Positions 54,851-64,000 of a DNA stretch of 64,000 nt are shown here, in pieces. The notes under the pieces are model-generated. The model was given only the letters and a program-made list of their open reading frames with translations, did no database searches and had not been told where the DNA came from. Position 1 is the stretch's first letter, and the number at the start of each line of letters is the position of its first letter. The stretch comes from Cristatella mucedo (Eukaryota; Bryozoa; Phylactolaemata; Cristatellidae): positions 1,629,001 through 1,693,000 of the forward strand of contig WPIO01000034.1 of the NCBI GenBank assembly GCA_009760855.2. Direction: 5' to 3'. Position numbers and translations under genes: made by a program.

Positions 54851-56078
54851 CCTCCAGGAGATCTGTCTGCTTTAGTCTTACGCAGGGGTCCTCTCGCGGT
54901 TCCTTGCTGTTCTCAAACTATTTACGGCCTCTTGGGAGCTTATTCAGGCCTGCGACTCGAGCTCTATGACTTCCGCTCTTACACGAAAGCTCGACGCGGC
55001 GCGTCAGCTTCCCTCCGAAGAACCGCAAGGAGCCGAGGCAAGGAGTCGAGATCTCGTGAGATGATTCTGCCCTCGCGAACGTCTACTGCATTAGTATCAG
55101 GACGAAATCCAGCTGTCCTCCTCTTCCAAGTTGGCCTCTCACGAGAACTACCTATCACCTCAGAGTCCAAAAAGTTACGAACGAGTGTGTAGCTGCTGTA
55201 TGAAAACGTCTGCATTGCAAAGACAGTGCGCATTAGCTGTGCCATAAATTACTGTACGACGATCGGCAACTCTTACAAGTAGCAAACCGAAGCACTGCTA
55301 GCGAGCTATCGCTAACAGTGTAGAACCAATTCAAGGAGGTAGGATGCCGGGAGCGACAGCAGTCAATAGCGCCATATGTTAATAAAAATAACAATAATAA
55401 TAATAAATTCAATATAGCGCCCTCAGAAAACTCGACCTCTTAACAGCCAGTCCGCGTCGTCCCTGTATGGCGGTATATTCAACAGGATGAGAGTGCCACG
55501 TCTAGTAGCCGATGGGCTTAAAATACAATGGAAAACTAACCAATCCTTCAGGACCTCTTCAGGATCTATATACTATATACTATACACTACATAGCTGTAG
55601 ACTACACCATGTCGAGTACAAAATGACTAAAACTCGGACACTGTCGACACTGATATCTCGCACTTCGAATGTTTTTCGATTTTGTCAGCTCATCTGACTC
55701 GCCAAGCTCGTGCATCGTTTACAAGCAATACTTGTTAAATATTTAATTTATTTAAATCTTTTATTCTATCTATACTAAATATTATGTGTATATATATATA
55801 TATATATTAATATATAATATAATTAATATAATTTAATATATTGTAATACAGATAATAACTAAATAATAAAACAATACTTGTATTTACTTGTATTTACAAA
55901 CAATGCTTGTGAAAACTTTGCCTACGCTCTGTGACAAAGATCACCGAGCGTTAAAATCCTGGATCGGGGAATCGCTCAGGAAGGATGGGGCACTGCCCGA
56001 ATAGACGGTAGCGAGACCCGTGGCATATAGCAGCGCTTGAACCGACATACAGTTCTCTTGTGGCGTCATGCAAATCAA

Positions 56079-56081
<3 letters not shown>
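54851..56081. other. Intergenic, with one LINE-A tail
   Basis: At 55380-55445 there is a - strand LINE-A tail ((TTA)n, GCGCCCTCAGAAAACTCGAC). 55740-55910 is very AT-rich. No gene was recognised. Confidence 0.55.
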
Positions 56082-56128
<47 letters not shown>

Positions 56129-56147
56129 GTATATAATGTATATATGT

Positions 56148-56181
<34 letters not shown>
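56082..56181 (+). repeat. (AT)n microsatellite
   Basis: Interrupted (AT)n with GTATATA steps. Sequence turns sharply GC-rich within 40 bp of its right end. Confidence 0.97.
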
Positions 56182-56183
<2 letters not shown>

Positions 56184-56199
56184 AGCGTGAGCAGATGCG

Positions 56200-56714
56200 A
56201 GCGTAAAGCATGTAGACCCAGCGACTGTGGCCGTGGCAGCTATGCTACTTCGCCAGAGCCGTTGCTCTCGTGATATGCGGCCGCGGCGGCCAACTTTCGA
56301 ATACGGCCGCTCGATGAGCAACGCGTCTCGCCCGACGCTCGCCTCGGAAACAGCGGGTCTCGAGCGAGGGACGCGGCCGCCTAGCAGCGCTCCGCGTTGC
56401 CGTGCCATACCTGTGCCCTTCCGTTTCGCGGCCGCCGCGCCACACTCAGCGGCAGCGGCGGAAATTCTCACAGGACGCTCCTGAGCTCGCCACAATGTAG
56501 CTACGCTGCGCTAATGGCGAGGCAGCATCGATCGCGCGCCGCCGCCGCAGGGGCGCAAATTGCCGCATTGCGCAAACCGGACGTCAGGACTCGATCGTAA
56601 GAGCCGGCACTCGCCGCCACCGCAGCTGCGAGCGGAAAGACCGCGGCGCCGCCGCGAAGGAGCGGGAGCGAAGTGCTGCGCGGCGACTGCACCCGTCCAG
56701 CGCACGGTCGGGCC
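56200..56714 (+). promoter_or_regulatory. CpG-rich block, presumed promoter of the second gene
   Basis: From about 56220 CpG dinucleotides are dense (GCGGCCGCGG, CGCGCCGCCGCCGC) against a CpG-poor flank. No TATA box is evident. It ends at the ATG at 56715. The long - strand frame across this block (57287-56511) is Arg/Ser/Ala-rich and looks like a shadow of GC-rich DNA. Confidence 0.45.
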
Positions 56715-56778
56715 ATGCGGCGGCCGGTGGCTGCTCGCGTCGTTGCGTTTGCCGCACTGCTGCACATCGCCGTTCGTC
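56715..56778 (+). CDS. Second gene, exon 1: signal peptide (tentative)
   Basis: ATG at 56715, then MRRPVAARVV and AFAALLHIAVR: a basic start and a hydrophobic stretch of about 12 residues, a plausible secretion signal. The codon CGT|CGT is cut at C|GTAAGC (56779), phase 1. The next acceptor, TTGTTTTTGCAG, is 121 bp downstream and enters in phase 1, so the two join in frame. No homologue is recognised for this piece alone. Confidence 0.45.
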
Positions 56779-56899
56779 GTAAGCTTGGCGCTTCCAGAGC
56801 CTGGCGCTCGACCGCCTTCCGAGAGCCGATTCCGATGGCGTCGCTGAAGAGGTGATGCGCGATGAGAGAGAGAGTGTGTGTGTCCGCTTGTTTTTGCAG

Positions 56900-57148
56900 A
56901 CTCTCGTGGCTGGGTGCAGCGCTTCGAAGCGCGCCCCGCCAACGGCGCCGCCTCGCTGTCCATTCCGAGCCGGATGGCCGCGGCGAGCGTTTCGCGAGAC
57001 GTCGCGCGCTGCTGCCGCCAGTGCAGGGCAGCCGGGCCGTCGTGCACGAAGATGGTACTTTCCGTCGACAGCGGCGCGTGCGCGCTTGCTCCGGACGGCG
57101 ACGCTTCCCTCGTCTCTGCGGGAAGCGCGATGGTCATACTAGTGACAG
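56900..57148 (+). CDS. Second gene, exon 2: PAN/apple-like domain (tentative)
   Basis: Between TTGTTTTTGCAG and ACAG|GTGCGT, 249 nt open, phase 1 on both sides. Codes HSRGWVQRFEARPANG, then VARCCRQCRAAGPSCTKMVL and SVDSGACALAPDG. The pattern C..C, C about 8 on, an aromatic/aliphatic strand, and C-x-L after SG is that of the start of a PAN/apple domain, an extracellular binding fold. The weakness is that only about half such a domain is visible. The high GC content could also produce a chance open frame. Confidence 0.45.
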
Positions 57149-59339
57149 GTGCGTGCGCTGGTCGTCTGCGGCTGCTCGGCTGGAGGCGATCGGATTGGCG
57201 TGCTGCCGCCGTCGCTGTCGGCGCGCGCGATCGGCGGTAGATCGTCTTCGGTAGGGCGTGCGCGATCGGCGGCTCTGCCTCAGGCAACCCTTAACTGCCC
57301 GCTGCTAGCGGGCTATAGCTGCCAAGGTTCTTCCGCTGGTGTGTAAGTGAGGCTGTTAAATTATTAAAGCTTAACTCTGTGTCGGTCGGTCGGCCGCGGT
57401 GCCACATCTGTAAGCAGCGAATGTCGATGGCTACTTGCTCGCGGCCAAAGTTCGCCAGCTCGAGCCAGCACTCTCGGCTGACGGCGGCCGCAATAGCTGT
57501 TGATCGCACTGGCAATCGCCCGTCAAGAAGCGCGCGCGCTTCAAGGGGTTGTCATTTACTTTTAGCCCCCTTCGTCCTCCTTTGCTCGGGCCCTACGCGT
57601 CCGAGCGACTTACGACTTAGGCTAAGCATTGCGCGCCACTCACTCGCTCAAGGCTCAAGTCGTCTAGTCGTGCTTCTAACGAACCTAAAAGTATTTGCAG
57701 ATCGCCAGTTTACATCGCATGCTCTCGTAGCCTGAAAATCATCCCCGGAAGACTTCGCGACAGATATCCCGATAGGACAAAACTTGAGTAAAGCTAAGCA
57801 AAATCAGCCCCGTTAGTCACGAAACTTTTCCGCGTGCTAGAAGTGTGTGCTGTGTGCCTATGGGCAATAGCAGTGCCTACGTTAAACAATTGCCACGGGT
57901 TCTTTCCCGCGAACGTAAAGTTTCATGAAAATAAATTAAGTTATATTAGGACGCTACACAAAATCTCTTCGAATTACTTCAGCTGCCATATTCCAGTTTT
58001 CGAGGATAACCTGTTCCCGCTTGGAGATTTGATTGCAAACTGATCAATAGTAGCGTCAGGAAATCTTGTGTGCAATCTAGCCCAAAGAGGGTGATGCGTA
58101 AAGCTCATAGTGATCGTAATGCAGGAACAAAAACAAGCTCTGATGATTGCAACCGTCCAGACCCATCAGCGGGTGCTAGCCATTCAGTAAACGCGTACAT
58201 TTTCAGCTGGTGTCTCAGTACCAGCGCTTATAGTCGTATGGGTAAAATTGGTGAGCACGGTAAGTCCTGGTGTTCGCAACTAATCGACAAAACCATGCGG
58301 GATATCTCTCCATGTTTTCAATTTTCCATATAAGATTCCGTTCTGACCTGCTGTACAGAGCCTCAGAGCTCAGAAGGCCTGCAGAGTAAAGGCATGCTGG
58401 CTGCGAAACGCTGTTTTCCCACTGTGCTCGAAGAGAACAGCCGACGTGCCCGGTCGTAGGCCGAGGTCATAGGTCGAGGTCGTAGGTCGGCGTCACTCAG
58501 CTGCGTAGTAAACTTCGATTGTCTCTCCTGATCAACAAGGGAAATCGATAGGCTATTATCTTGCGCAACGTCGCTCACCGCCGCTCGCGCTGGCTGCATG
58601 CCAGCAAACGATCGAGGGGCGGAGCCGGCGGTCCACCCTCGACGCCTGAGTACAGCTAGTGCCGCTCCGCCAGTGGCAGAGCGAAACTAAAAACAACGCA
58701 GCCGGCCTCATATATACAGTAAGTCGCACTGGCTTTAAAATGTATATGCGGGCACATTGCGATTGTATGAAATAGAGTAAAACCCCAACCGATAGACCAA
58801 GTGCATGATGATTGAGCAATTCATCTACTTTGCTAGGCTCTGTGCTGTGAGATATAAAAGTTTAGCTAATCTCCGACAACTCGTTCCAATACCTTTGCAA
58901 AGTCGTAGCAAGGGGTGTGCAGGGGGGTGGACAGAGATGTCCCCGGGCGCGCGGAGGTAAAGGGAGCGCAAAAAGCAAAATTGGTTGTGCATATCTTTGG
59001 AAACTTCTTCATATGAGAATACCCATCTTGATTTCGGGCAAGTCATTGTTTCGATTAACTTGCCTATTGCTGGCTAAGCTAGTCAAGCATGACTACAGAC
59101 TTAGACCAAGCGGTAGCTTGACTCTCTGGCAGCACGAACACGACGATAAGAAAACACCGAGGGTGCTTTAACCACCATGTATTTGGATGACTGTCGCAGC
59201 CCAAAGAGAGCACAAGACGTACGATCCTACGTCCTACTCGCTCCAACTGCTCTTCCCGGCCGCTCATCCCACTTTGCCTGCCATAGGTAGGCTGAGTCCC
59301 GTAAAGGGAGTGTCAGCGTGCCGTGGCAATTAAGAATGA
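57149..59339 (+). other. Presumed intron 2 of the second gene, first part
   Basis: GC content falls after about 57600. A SINE-2 end is at 57300-57375. A possible LINE-A relic (LTNLKVFADRQFTSHA) is at 57660-57735 on the + strand. No other element is recognised up to the hAT relic. Confidence 0.4.
57300..57375 (+). mobile_element. SINE-2 3' fragment
   Basis: CGGGCTATAGCTGCCAAGG, CTTCCGCTGGTGTGTAAGTG and AGGCTGTTAAATTATTAAAG, like the end of the 16.46-kb SINE-2. Confidence 0.55.
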
Positions 59340-60230
59340 CACTAATTGACTACGCAATGTGGGCTTACTTGACTGGCTTTGCTTCGACAACGCAGCAGTC
59401 ATGTCTGGCAACTTGTCAGTTGTCCAATGGAGAATACTGTCAAGATGTGAGTGGAGCAATTTTGTAAACTGTGATAACCACTGCTTGAACCTGGCAGGAG
59501 TTCATGCTGCAAGTCAAAATCCCGTTGTCATTACCTTTTTGGAACACTAGAGAGCACCTACTTATTCTTTTCAAGATCACATCTGAGGTGGGCAGAACTG
59601 GAGAAAGCTTTAAATATCCTTGTCAAACGTGACTTTGCAACAAGGTGGAGTGCAAGAGGGGACAAGGTGGAGTGCAAGAGGGTAGACTGTGAAAGATATC
59701 AATGATGGACTAAACAGCATTGTAGGTCTTCTGAAGCTACTGTCTGAGGACACAAAGTGAAACACTTAAAACAAGAAGCAAAACTCGTAGTGTCCTACAT
59801 TATATTTTGAACTTTAACTTCTTAGGTTTTTTGCCAATTTGGTACACCATCTTACGGAAGATTGACCGCCTGCAGACAAGACTGAATAATCCACAAAAGA
59901 ACTTAAAAGACCTCTCTTGTCACATCAACTCTCTTGAGATTGGGTTTTAAAGACTTACAGCACACCTGTGCTGAGAATCACAACTACTAGATGCGAAAAA
60001 GAGATGTGAATTATGGGGAGTTGTGTACATTCAAGAGACTTACACTTTAGCCATCAATGAACTTAATAGGGTTCGTTAGAGGTCTGAGAACCAGGCCTTT
60101 CTATCGAAATGAAAAATATATATGAATAAAACAGTTACCGATCTCAGCATTACTTAGGACTTTAGTCCCAACTTGCTGAACCTTGGTTCATGGTGATACA
60201 TTTTTACAGCGTGATGAGGAACATGATTGT
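59340..60230 (+). pseudogene. hAT-type transposase relic (ZMYM1/DUF4371-like)
   Basis: A 63-codon open piece (59359-59550) with FDNAAVMSGNLSVVQWRI and NHCLNLAGVHAA, the typical 'YDNA..MSG...N.K..F..C..H.LNL.G' core of ZMYM1-like/DUF4371 hAT transposases. Further pieces in shifted frames follow: INDGLNSIVGLLKLLSED near 59700, KIDRLQTRLNNPQKNLKDL near 59860. Many stops and frameshifts, so dead. Confidence 0.8.
59639..59682 (+). repeat. 22-bp tandem duplication (x2)
   Basis: ACAAGGTGGAGTGCAAGAGG occurs twice with GG between. It lies inside the hAT relic, so it happened after that copy died or when it was dying. Confidence 0.92.
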
Positions 60231-61168
60231 GAATTTTAAATATCTTCATTCACAGGGTAGCTTTTTGCCTTTTAAATTACATAACTGCCCAATGTTTGAC
60301 TGATATACGAGAAATTTAAAATGTGAGTGCAGCCCACCTTCTTTACCGCTTTAGGAGTTCATTTCTGCATTCGGTTGAAAAAGCTTAGCTCTACATGTTA
60401 TTAAATGTCATTGATTTTTATAAAAGCATATGTAAAGTGCTTATAAAAAGATTAAGATATCTGATGGTGCAATACTAGTGTATTATTATTACTAATTCTT
60501 ATCTGAAATCATGGACATGTAAAGAAAAAATGTTAAACCTAAACTAGAAGTAAACGAATACAGTTTTACTCAAGCACTGCCAGTCTCATTTTTAAAATTT
60601 CACGCATATCCGTCTAGTGTTAGCCACATCATTAAATTTACGAGGCACAGAGCTACAATTTATACCAAGCAGTTTAAAGTACAAATGTAATAATTATGTA
60701 CTTCAACGAGCTTCACAAGTATACATCGATGTGCCAAGGATATAAAGCTTGGAATACAAGTAGTGGATGATGCCAAGATCGGTAAATTTATTAGACGTGG
60801 AAATCTCGCGTACGACTCACTTCTGGGTTAGACGCGGTTTTCCTAATCGTTTTTAGTGCCTTAATTTTACATGAAAATAGTCAAAACTTTGGATTTAATT
60901 TTCAGCATTTTCGTCCTTTTGAAAAGTACCCTAAACAGATATTCAATTGTTGAAACAATCTTCTTCGTATCGTTTGACATTTCAGTTTAATTTTTCAAGG
61001 AGGATGTAAACATTCAATGTTAATAATATTGCTTTTATTAAAGTACGTAACTTGAGTATTTTTGAGTACTGCTCCAACGGGTGGGACTAATTCTTGCAAT
61101 GCATTGTTTCACCTCATTATTTAATTCGTTTATGCATTTACTAAACTCGGGATTCTTGCATGACGCAG
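60231..61168. other. AT-rich stretch, nothing recognised
   Basis: No repeat family or exon was identified. It precedes the acceptor at 61168. Confidence 0.5.
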
Positions 61169-61285
61169 GAACTTCAGCAGAGAACAGCCTTCACGATTTG
61201 ACCATTTCCAGCAATGGCGAATTGAGCTTCACCACCTCAACAACACTCACTGGCGATGTTAGCAATCAATCGAAGAATACCCAGG
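61169..61285 (+). CDS. Second gene, possible exon 3 (Ser/Thr-rich)
   Basis: Between CATGACGCAG and CCCAGG|GTGAGC, 117 nt open, phase 1 on both sides, the same phase as the tentative exons at 56.7-57.1 kb. Codes TSAENSLHDLTISSNGELSF then TTSTTLTGDVSNQSKNTQ, rich in Ser/Thr/Asn, as in extracellular linkers. Support is splice sites and phase only. The (ATT)n tail of a LINE-A copy begins 62 bp after it. Confidence 0.3.
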
Positions 61286-61346
61286 GTGAGCTTACGAGTT
61301 CCAGCTCTGCTAAATATTTTGCGTTACAAACACGACGTGGAGATTT

Positions 61347-63060
61347 GATAATAATAATAATAATAATATTGCACTTGATAAAGCGCCCTCAGAGAACTTA
61401 ATCTCTTTCTAGGCGCTTTACATTTGCTGCAAAGTGATACGCAATAGAATAGTAAGTAAAATCATGCTTGAAAAACAAACAAAATGAATAACATGGTTAG
61501 GGGTTACATGCACTGGGTCAGCATGCAAATGTGGTTAGTGGCAGCATGAACAGTGTCAGCACGCATAAGCACATCGAGGACGAATCACAAGGACCCACTA
61601 AATGCTGTCCTAAATAGGTATGTTTTTAAGTTTCTTTTAAATGTGGTCAGGTCAGGGGATGTTCGGATGCAGGTCGGGAGAAAGATCCAGGCTGTGGGAG
61701 CATACGAGCTAAATGCACGGTCTCCAAAGGATTTAAGGTTTGTACGAGGTATTTCTAGACTGTTGGATTCCGAAAAGCGAGTGGTACGATGCTTTGCCTG
61801 ATGGGTTAGTGTATCTGAAAGATAGGCTGGAGCCATAGAATGAAGAGACCTAAAAGTGAGCGACAAAAACCTTGAAGTCAATCCGTTGCTTGACTGGTAA
61901 CCAGTGCAGGTCGGCGAGAAGTGGAGTAATGTGGCAACTGCGACGCTCACGACAGACAAGCCTAGCTGCAGAGTTTTGCACCAGCTGCAATCGCCTGATC
62001 GTACATGCTGGTAGGCCAGTCAGCAGTGAGTTGCAGAAGTCGAGACGAGATGTCACGAATGCATGGACCAACTTGCACGTGGTATCCTTATCTAAACAAG
62101 CCCTAATTTTAGCAATGTTATGAAGCTGAAAATAGGCTGATTTGACTGTGGAGCTGATGTGGTCGTCTAACGAGAGGTCGCTTTGGAATATGACACCTAG
62201 ATTTCGAGCTGATGCAACTGGAGATATGCTGGCAGAGCCAATTTTGAAAGTCAGCCTTTCCAATTTCTGAATAACACTAGGTTTGCCCATAACTAGTAAG
62301 TTAGTTTTTATCATCGTTTAGTTTTTAGAAAATTTGCTGCCATCCATGATCGGATGTCATCAATGCATGCAGCAAGTGAGTTGAGAGAATTTGAGGTGCT
62401 CGAAGGCTGGGAGGGATCAAAGCAAAGGTACAACTGAGTGTCATCCGCATAGAAGTGAAAGCCTAGATTGTGCTTGGCAATCACATCAGCGAGAGGGAGA
62501 GTATAAACGGTGAAAAGGACCGGACCTAGCACAGAGCCCTGAGGTACTCCATATTTTTAGAGGTACTTCAGATGATCTTTGTCCATTCACGTCAACACTC
62601 TGGAGTCTCCCACTGAGATAGGACCTGAACCACTGCAGAGCAGTGCCAGTGATGCCCAGGCGAGATGAGAGGCGCTCTAGAAGTACTTTGTGATCGATGG
62701 TATCAAAAGCTGCCGAAAGATCGAGCAAAACAAGAAGAGACACTCTACCCATGTCTGCATTCCTAAGTAGGTCGTTGTATACCCGAAGCAATGCTGACTC
62801 TGTGGAGTGATTAGCTCTAAAGCCAGACTGGAACTTACTAGCAAGGTGTGAGGTTTCGATATACGAGTTCAGCTGGTCTGCCACGACCCGTTCCAGTGTC
62901 TTTGATAGGAATGGTAGAAGGGAGACTGGGCGGTAGTTGCTTAAGTTCTCTTGGTCTAGTGTAGCTTTCTTGAGAAGTGGCCTGACTACAGCTTTTTTGA
63001 AAGGTGCTGGGACCTGACCTGAGGCTAATGACATATTAATTAATTGATCTCGCATCTTAG
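61347..63060 (-). mobile_element. LINE-A, longest copy (RT domain to tail)
   Basis: On the - strand: [74 protein letters not shown], then [13 protein letters not shown] (intact YADD near 62440), MGKPSVIQKLERL, LLADLHWLPVKQRIDFK, and SPDLTTFKRNLKTYLFRTAF up to the stop near 61585, then 3'UTR, hairpin and (ATT)n at 61347-61370. The frame is broken by single-base gains in runs of A (about 62556, 62319, 62301, 61866). 5'-truncated at about 63060. Typical of CR1/L2-like elements, where the missing part holds the endonuclease. Confidence 0.95.
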
Positions 63061-63555
63061 TAGCTGGAGCAATCGACGCGTCTAAATGGAAGCGAAAACC
63101 TACAGCATTACATGAGCAGTATACTTTGCTATCTTACGAAGCTAACATGTTTGACCGAAATGAACCGTCATCCCAAATTAAGAACTAGTTTCCTTTAGCT
63201 CTGATTTCCAAAACAGGTCGTAAATTACAAATCTTGATGTCTTTAAAGCACTAATAGCTTTTTCGTGACGTAAATACGAAAGCTAATGAAGGTGGGAATA
63301 TGAATTGTAAATAATATGATATATAAAGGCAACGCAAGGCATCAAATTACTCGGGAGCGTAGGCTGTCTGAACTCAATCTTCGATACGAAGCGCACTAAT
63401 CAGCTGCAAAACGTTCGTAAATATTTGTGAGCGAAACGGGATTCAGTAAGTATCGCCTTGGTCGGACCTGATCTCAACCTAGCAGCCGTTCGTCTATTTA
63501 ATTAGCACCTGTTGTCGTGCCTTGAGAATGCCTGATTGCAGTAGTGACTGTTCGA
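63061..63555. other. Intergenic, nothing recognised
   Basis: No element or exon was identified between the two LINE-A copies, which point in opposite directions. Confidence 0.5.
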
Positions 63556-63885
63556 ATACACTGTGCTCCCAAGGCCTGGAACCCACTCCCTACTTGCATC
63601 ACAACGTCCCCTGATTCGACCACATTTAAAATGAACTTGAAAACACACCTATTTAGGACAGCATTTAGTGGGTGCCTGTGATTCGTTCTTTATATGCTTA
63701 TGCATGCTGACACTGTTCATGCTGCCACTAACCGCACTTGTATGCTGACCCTTGCACCCCTAACCATGTTATTCATGTTGTCTATAAATAATGATGCCAC
63801 TCACCGTTCAATCGCGTTTCCATGTGCAGCAAATGTAAAGCGCCTAGAAAGACATCGAGTTCTCTGAGGGCGCTTTCTCAAGTGC
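63556..63885 (+). mobile_element. LINE-A, short 3' copy
   Basis: The + strand carries the C-terminal remnant (DSTTFKMNLKTHLFRTAF), the 3'UTR and the hairpin AAAGCGCCTAG...GAGGGCGCTTT. The tail AGTGCATTATTATTATC leads straight into the minisatellite. Confidence 0.9.
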
Positions 63886-64000
63886 ATTATTATTATCACT
63901 AGAAATCCTAGAGTATTATTATTATTATCACTAGAAATCCTAGAGTATTATTATTATTATCACTAGAAATCCTAGAGTATTATTATTATTATCACTAGAA
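63886..64000 (+). repeat. 32-bp minisatellite grown from a LINE-A tail
   Basis: Unit TATTATTATTATTAT plus CACTAGAAATCCTAGAG, 32 bp, with perfect copies at 63914-63945 and 63946-63977, a partial first unit at 63886 and a partial last unit cut by the window end. The first half of each unit is the LINE-A (ATT)n tail. The second half is probably flanking DNA caught in a duplication. Confidence 0.97.

Noticed and set aside
56511-57287. 258-codon - strand frame in the CpG-rich block
   Set aside because: It lies opposite the better supported + strand exons, is Arg/Ser/Ala/Pro-rich without a domain, and GC-rich DNA has few stops on either strand.

Overview
This window is nuclear DNA from an animal, most likely an invertebrate. 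The coding exons are GC-rich and split by GT-AG introns. Introns and flanks have lower GC, are full of di- and trinucleotide microsatellites, and carry many decayed non-LTR retrotransposons, tRNA-derived SINEs and a few DNA-transposon relics. No prokaryotic gene structure is present. I cannot name the species from sequence alone.

The main gene is a membrane adenylyl cyclase on the + strand, closest by motif to the type 9 family (ADCY9-like). I assembled it from 11 exons between 2908 and 45514. The splice phases of all neighbouring exons agree, and the joined CDS is 3990 nt (1329 residues plus stop), close to the length known for vertebrate AC9. Exon 1 holds the N-terminus, the first six-helix membrane block and the start of catalytic domain C1a. 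Exons 2-3 finish C1a. Short exons 4-9 carry the poorly conserved C1b linker. Exon 10 holds the second membrane block and most of catalytic domain C2a. Exon 11 ends C2a and stops. The residues for metal, adenine and ribose/transition-state binding are all present. The two positions that make vertebrate AC9 forskolin-insensitive carry the residues of forskolin-sensitive isoforms.

Introns 2, 7, 8 and 10 are repeat sinks. Two families of 5'-truncated non-LTR elements recur. LINE-A has a 3' hairpin and an (ATT)n tail. LINE-B ends in a GGAGATACA-type tail. SINE-1 has a tRNA-like head and a 3' end resembling the LINE-A tail. SINE-2 has a different tRNA-like head and body. One SINE-2 is nested in a LINE-A copy. 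Other items are a Tc1/mariner relic in intron 10, a MITE pair with CAGTGGC-type ends, a 120-bp foldback hairpin, a roughly 680-bp (CT)n/(AG)n inverted tract, and an LTR-like end shared by the window start and 15.6 kb.

Downstream of the cyclase the window is mostly repeats and sequence in which I see nothing. At 56.2-57.3 kb a CpG-rich block contains what looks like the start of a second + strand gene: a signal-peptide exon and a cysteine-containing, PAN/apple-like exon, with a possible Ser/Thr-rich third exon at 61.2 kb. All three share phase 1 junctions. A hAT-type (ZMYM1/DUF4371-like) transposase relic lies between them. The right edge holds a nearly identical pair to the 10.1-kb LINE-A copy and a LINE-A tail that has turned into a 32-bp minisatellite running out of the window.
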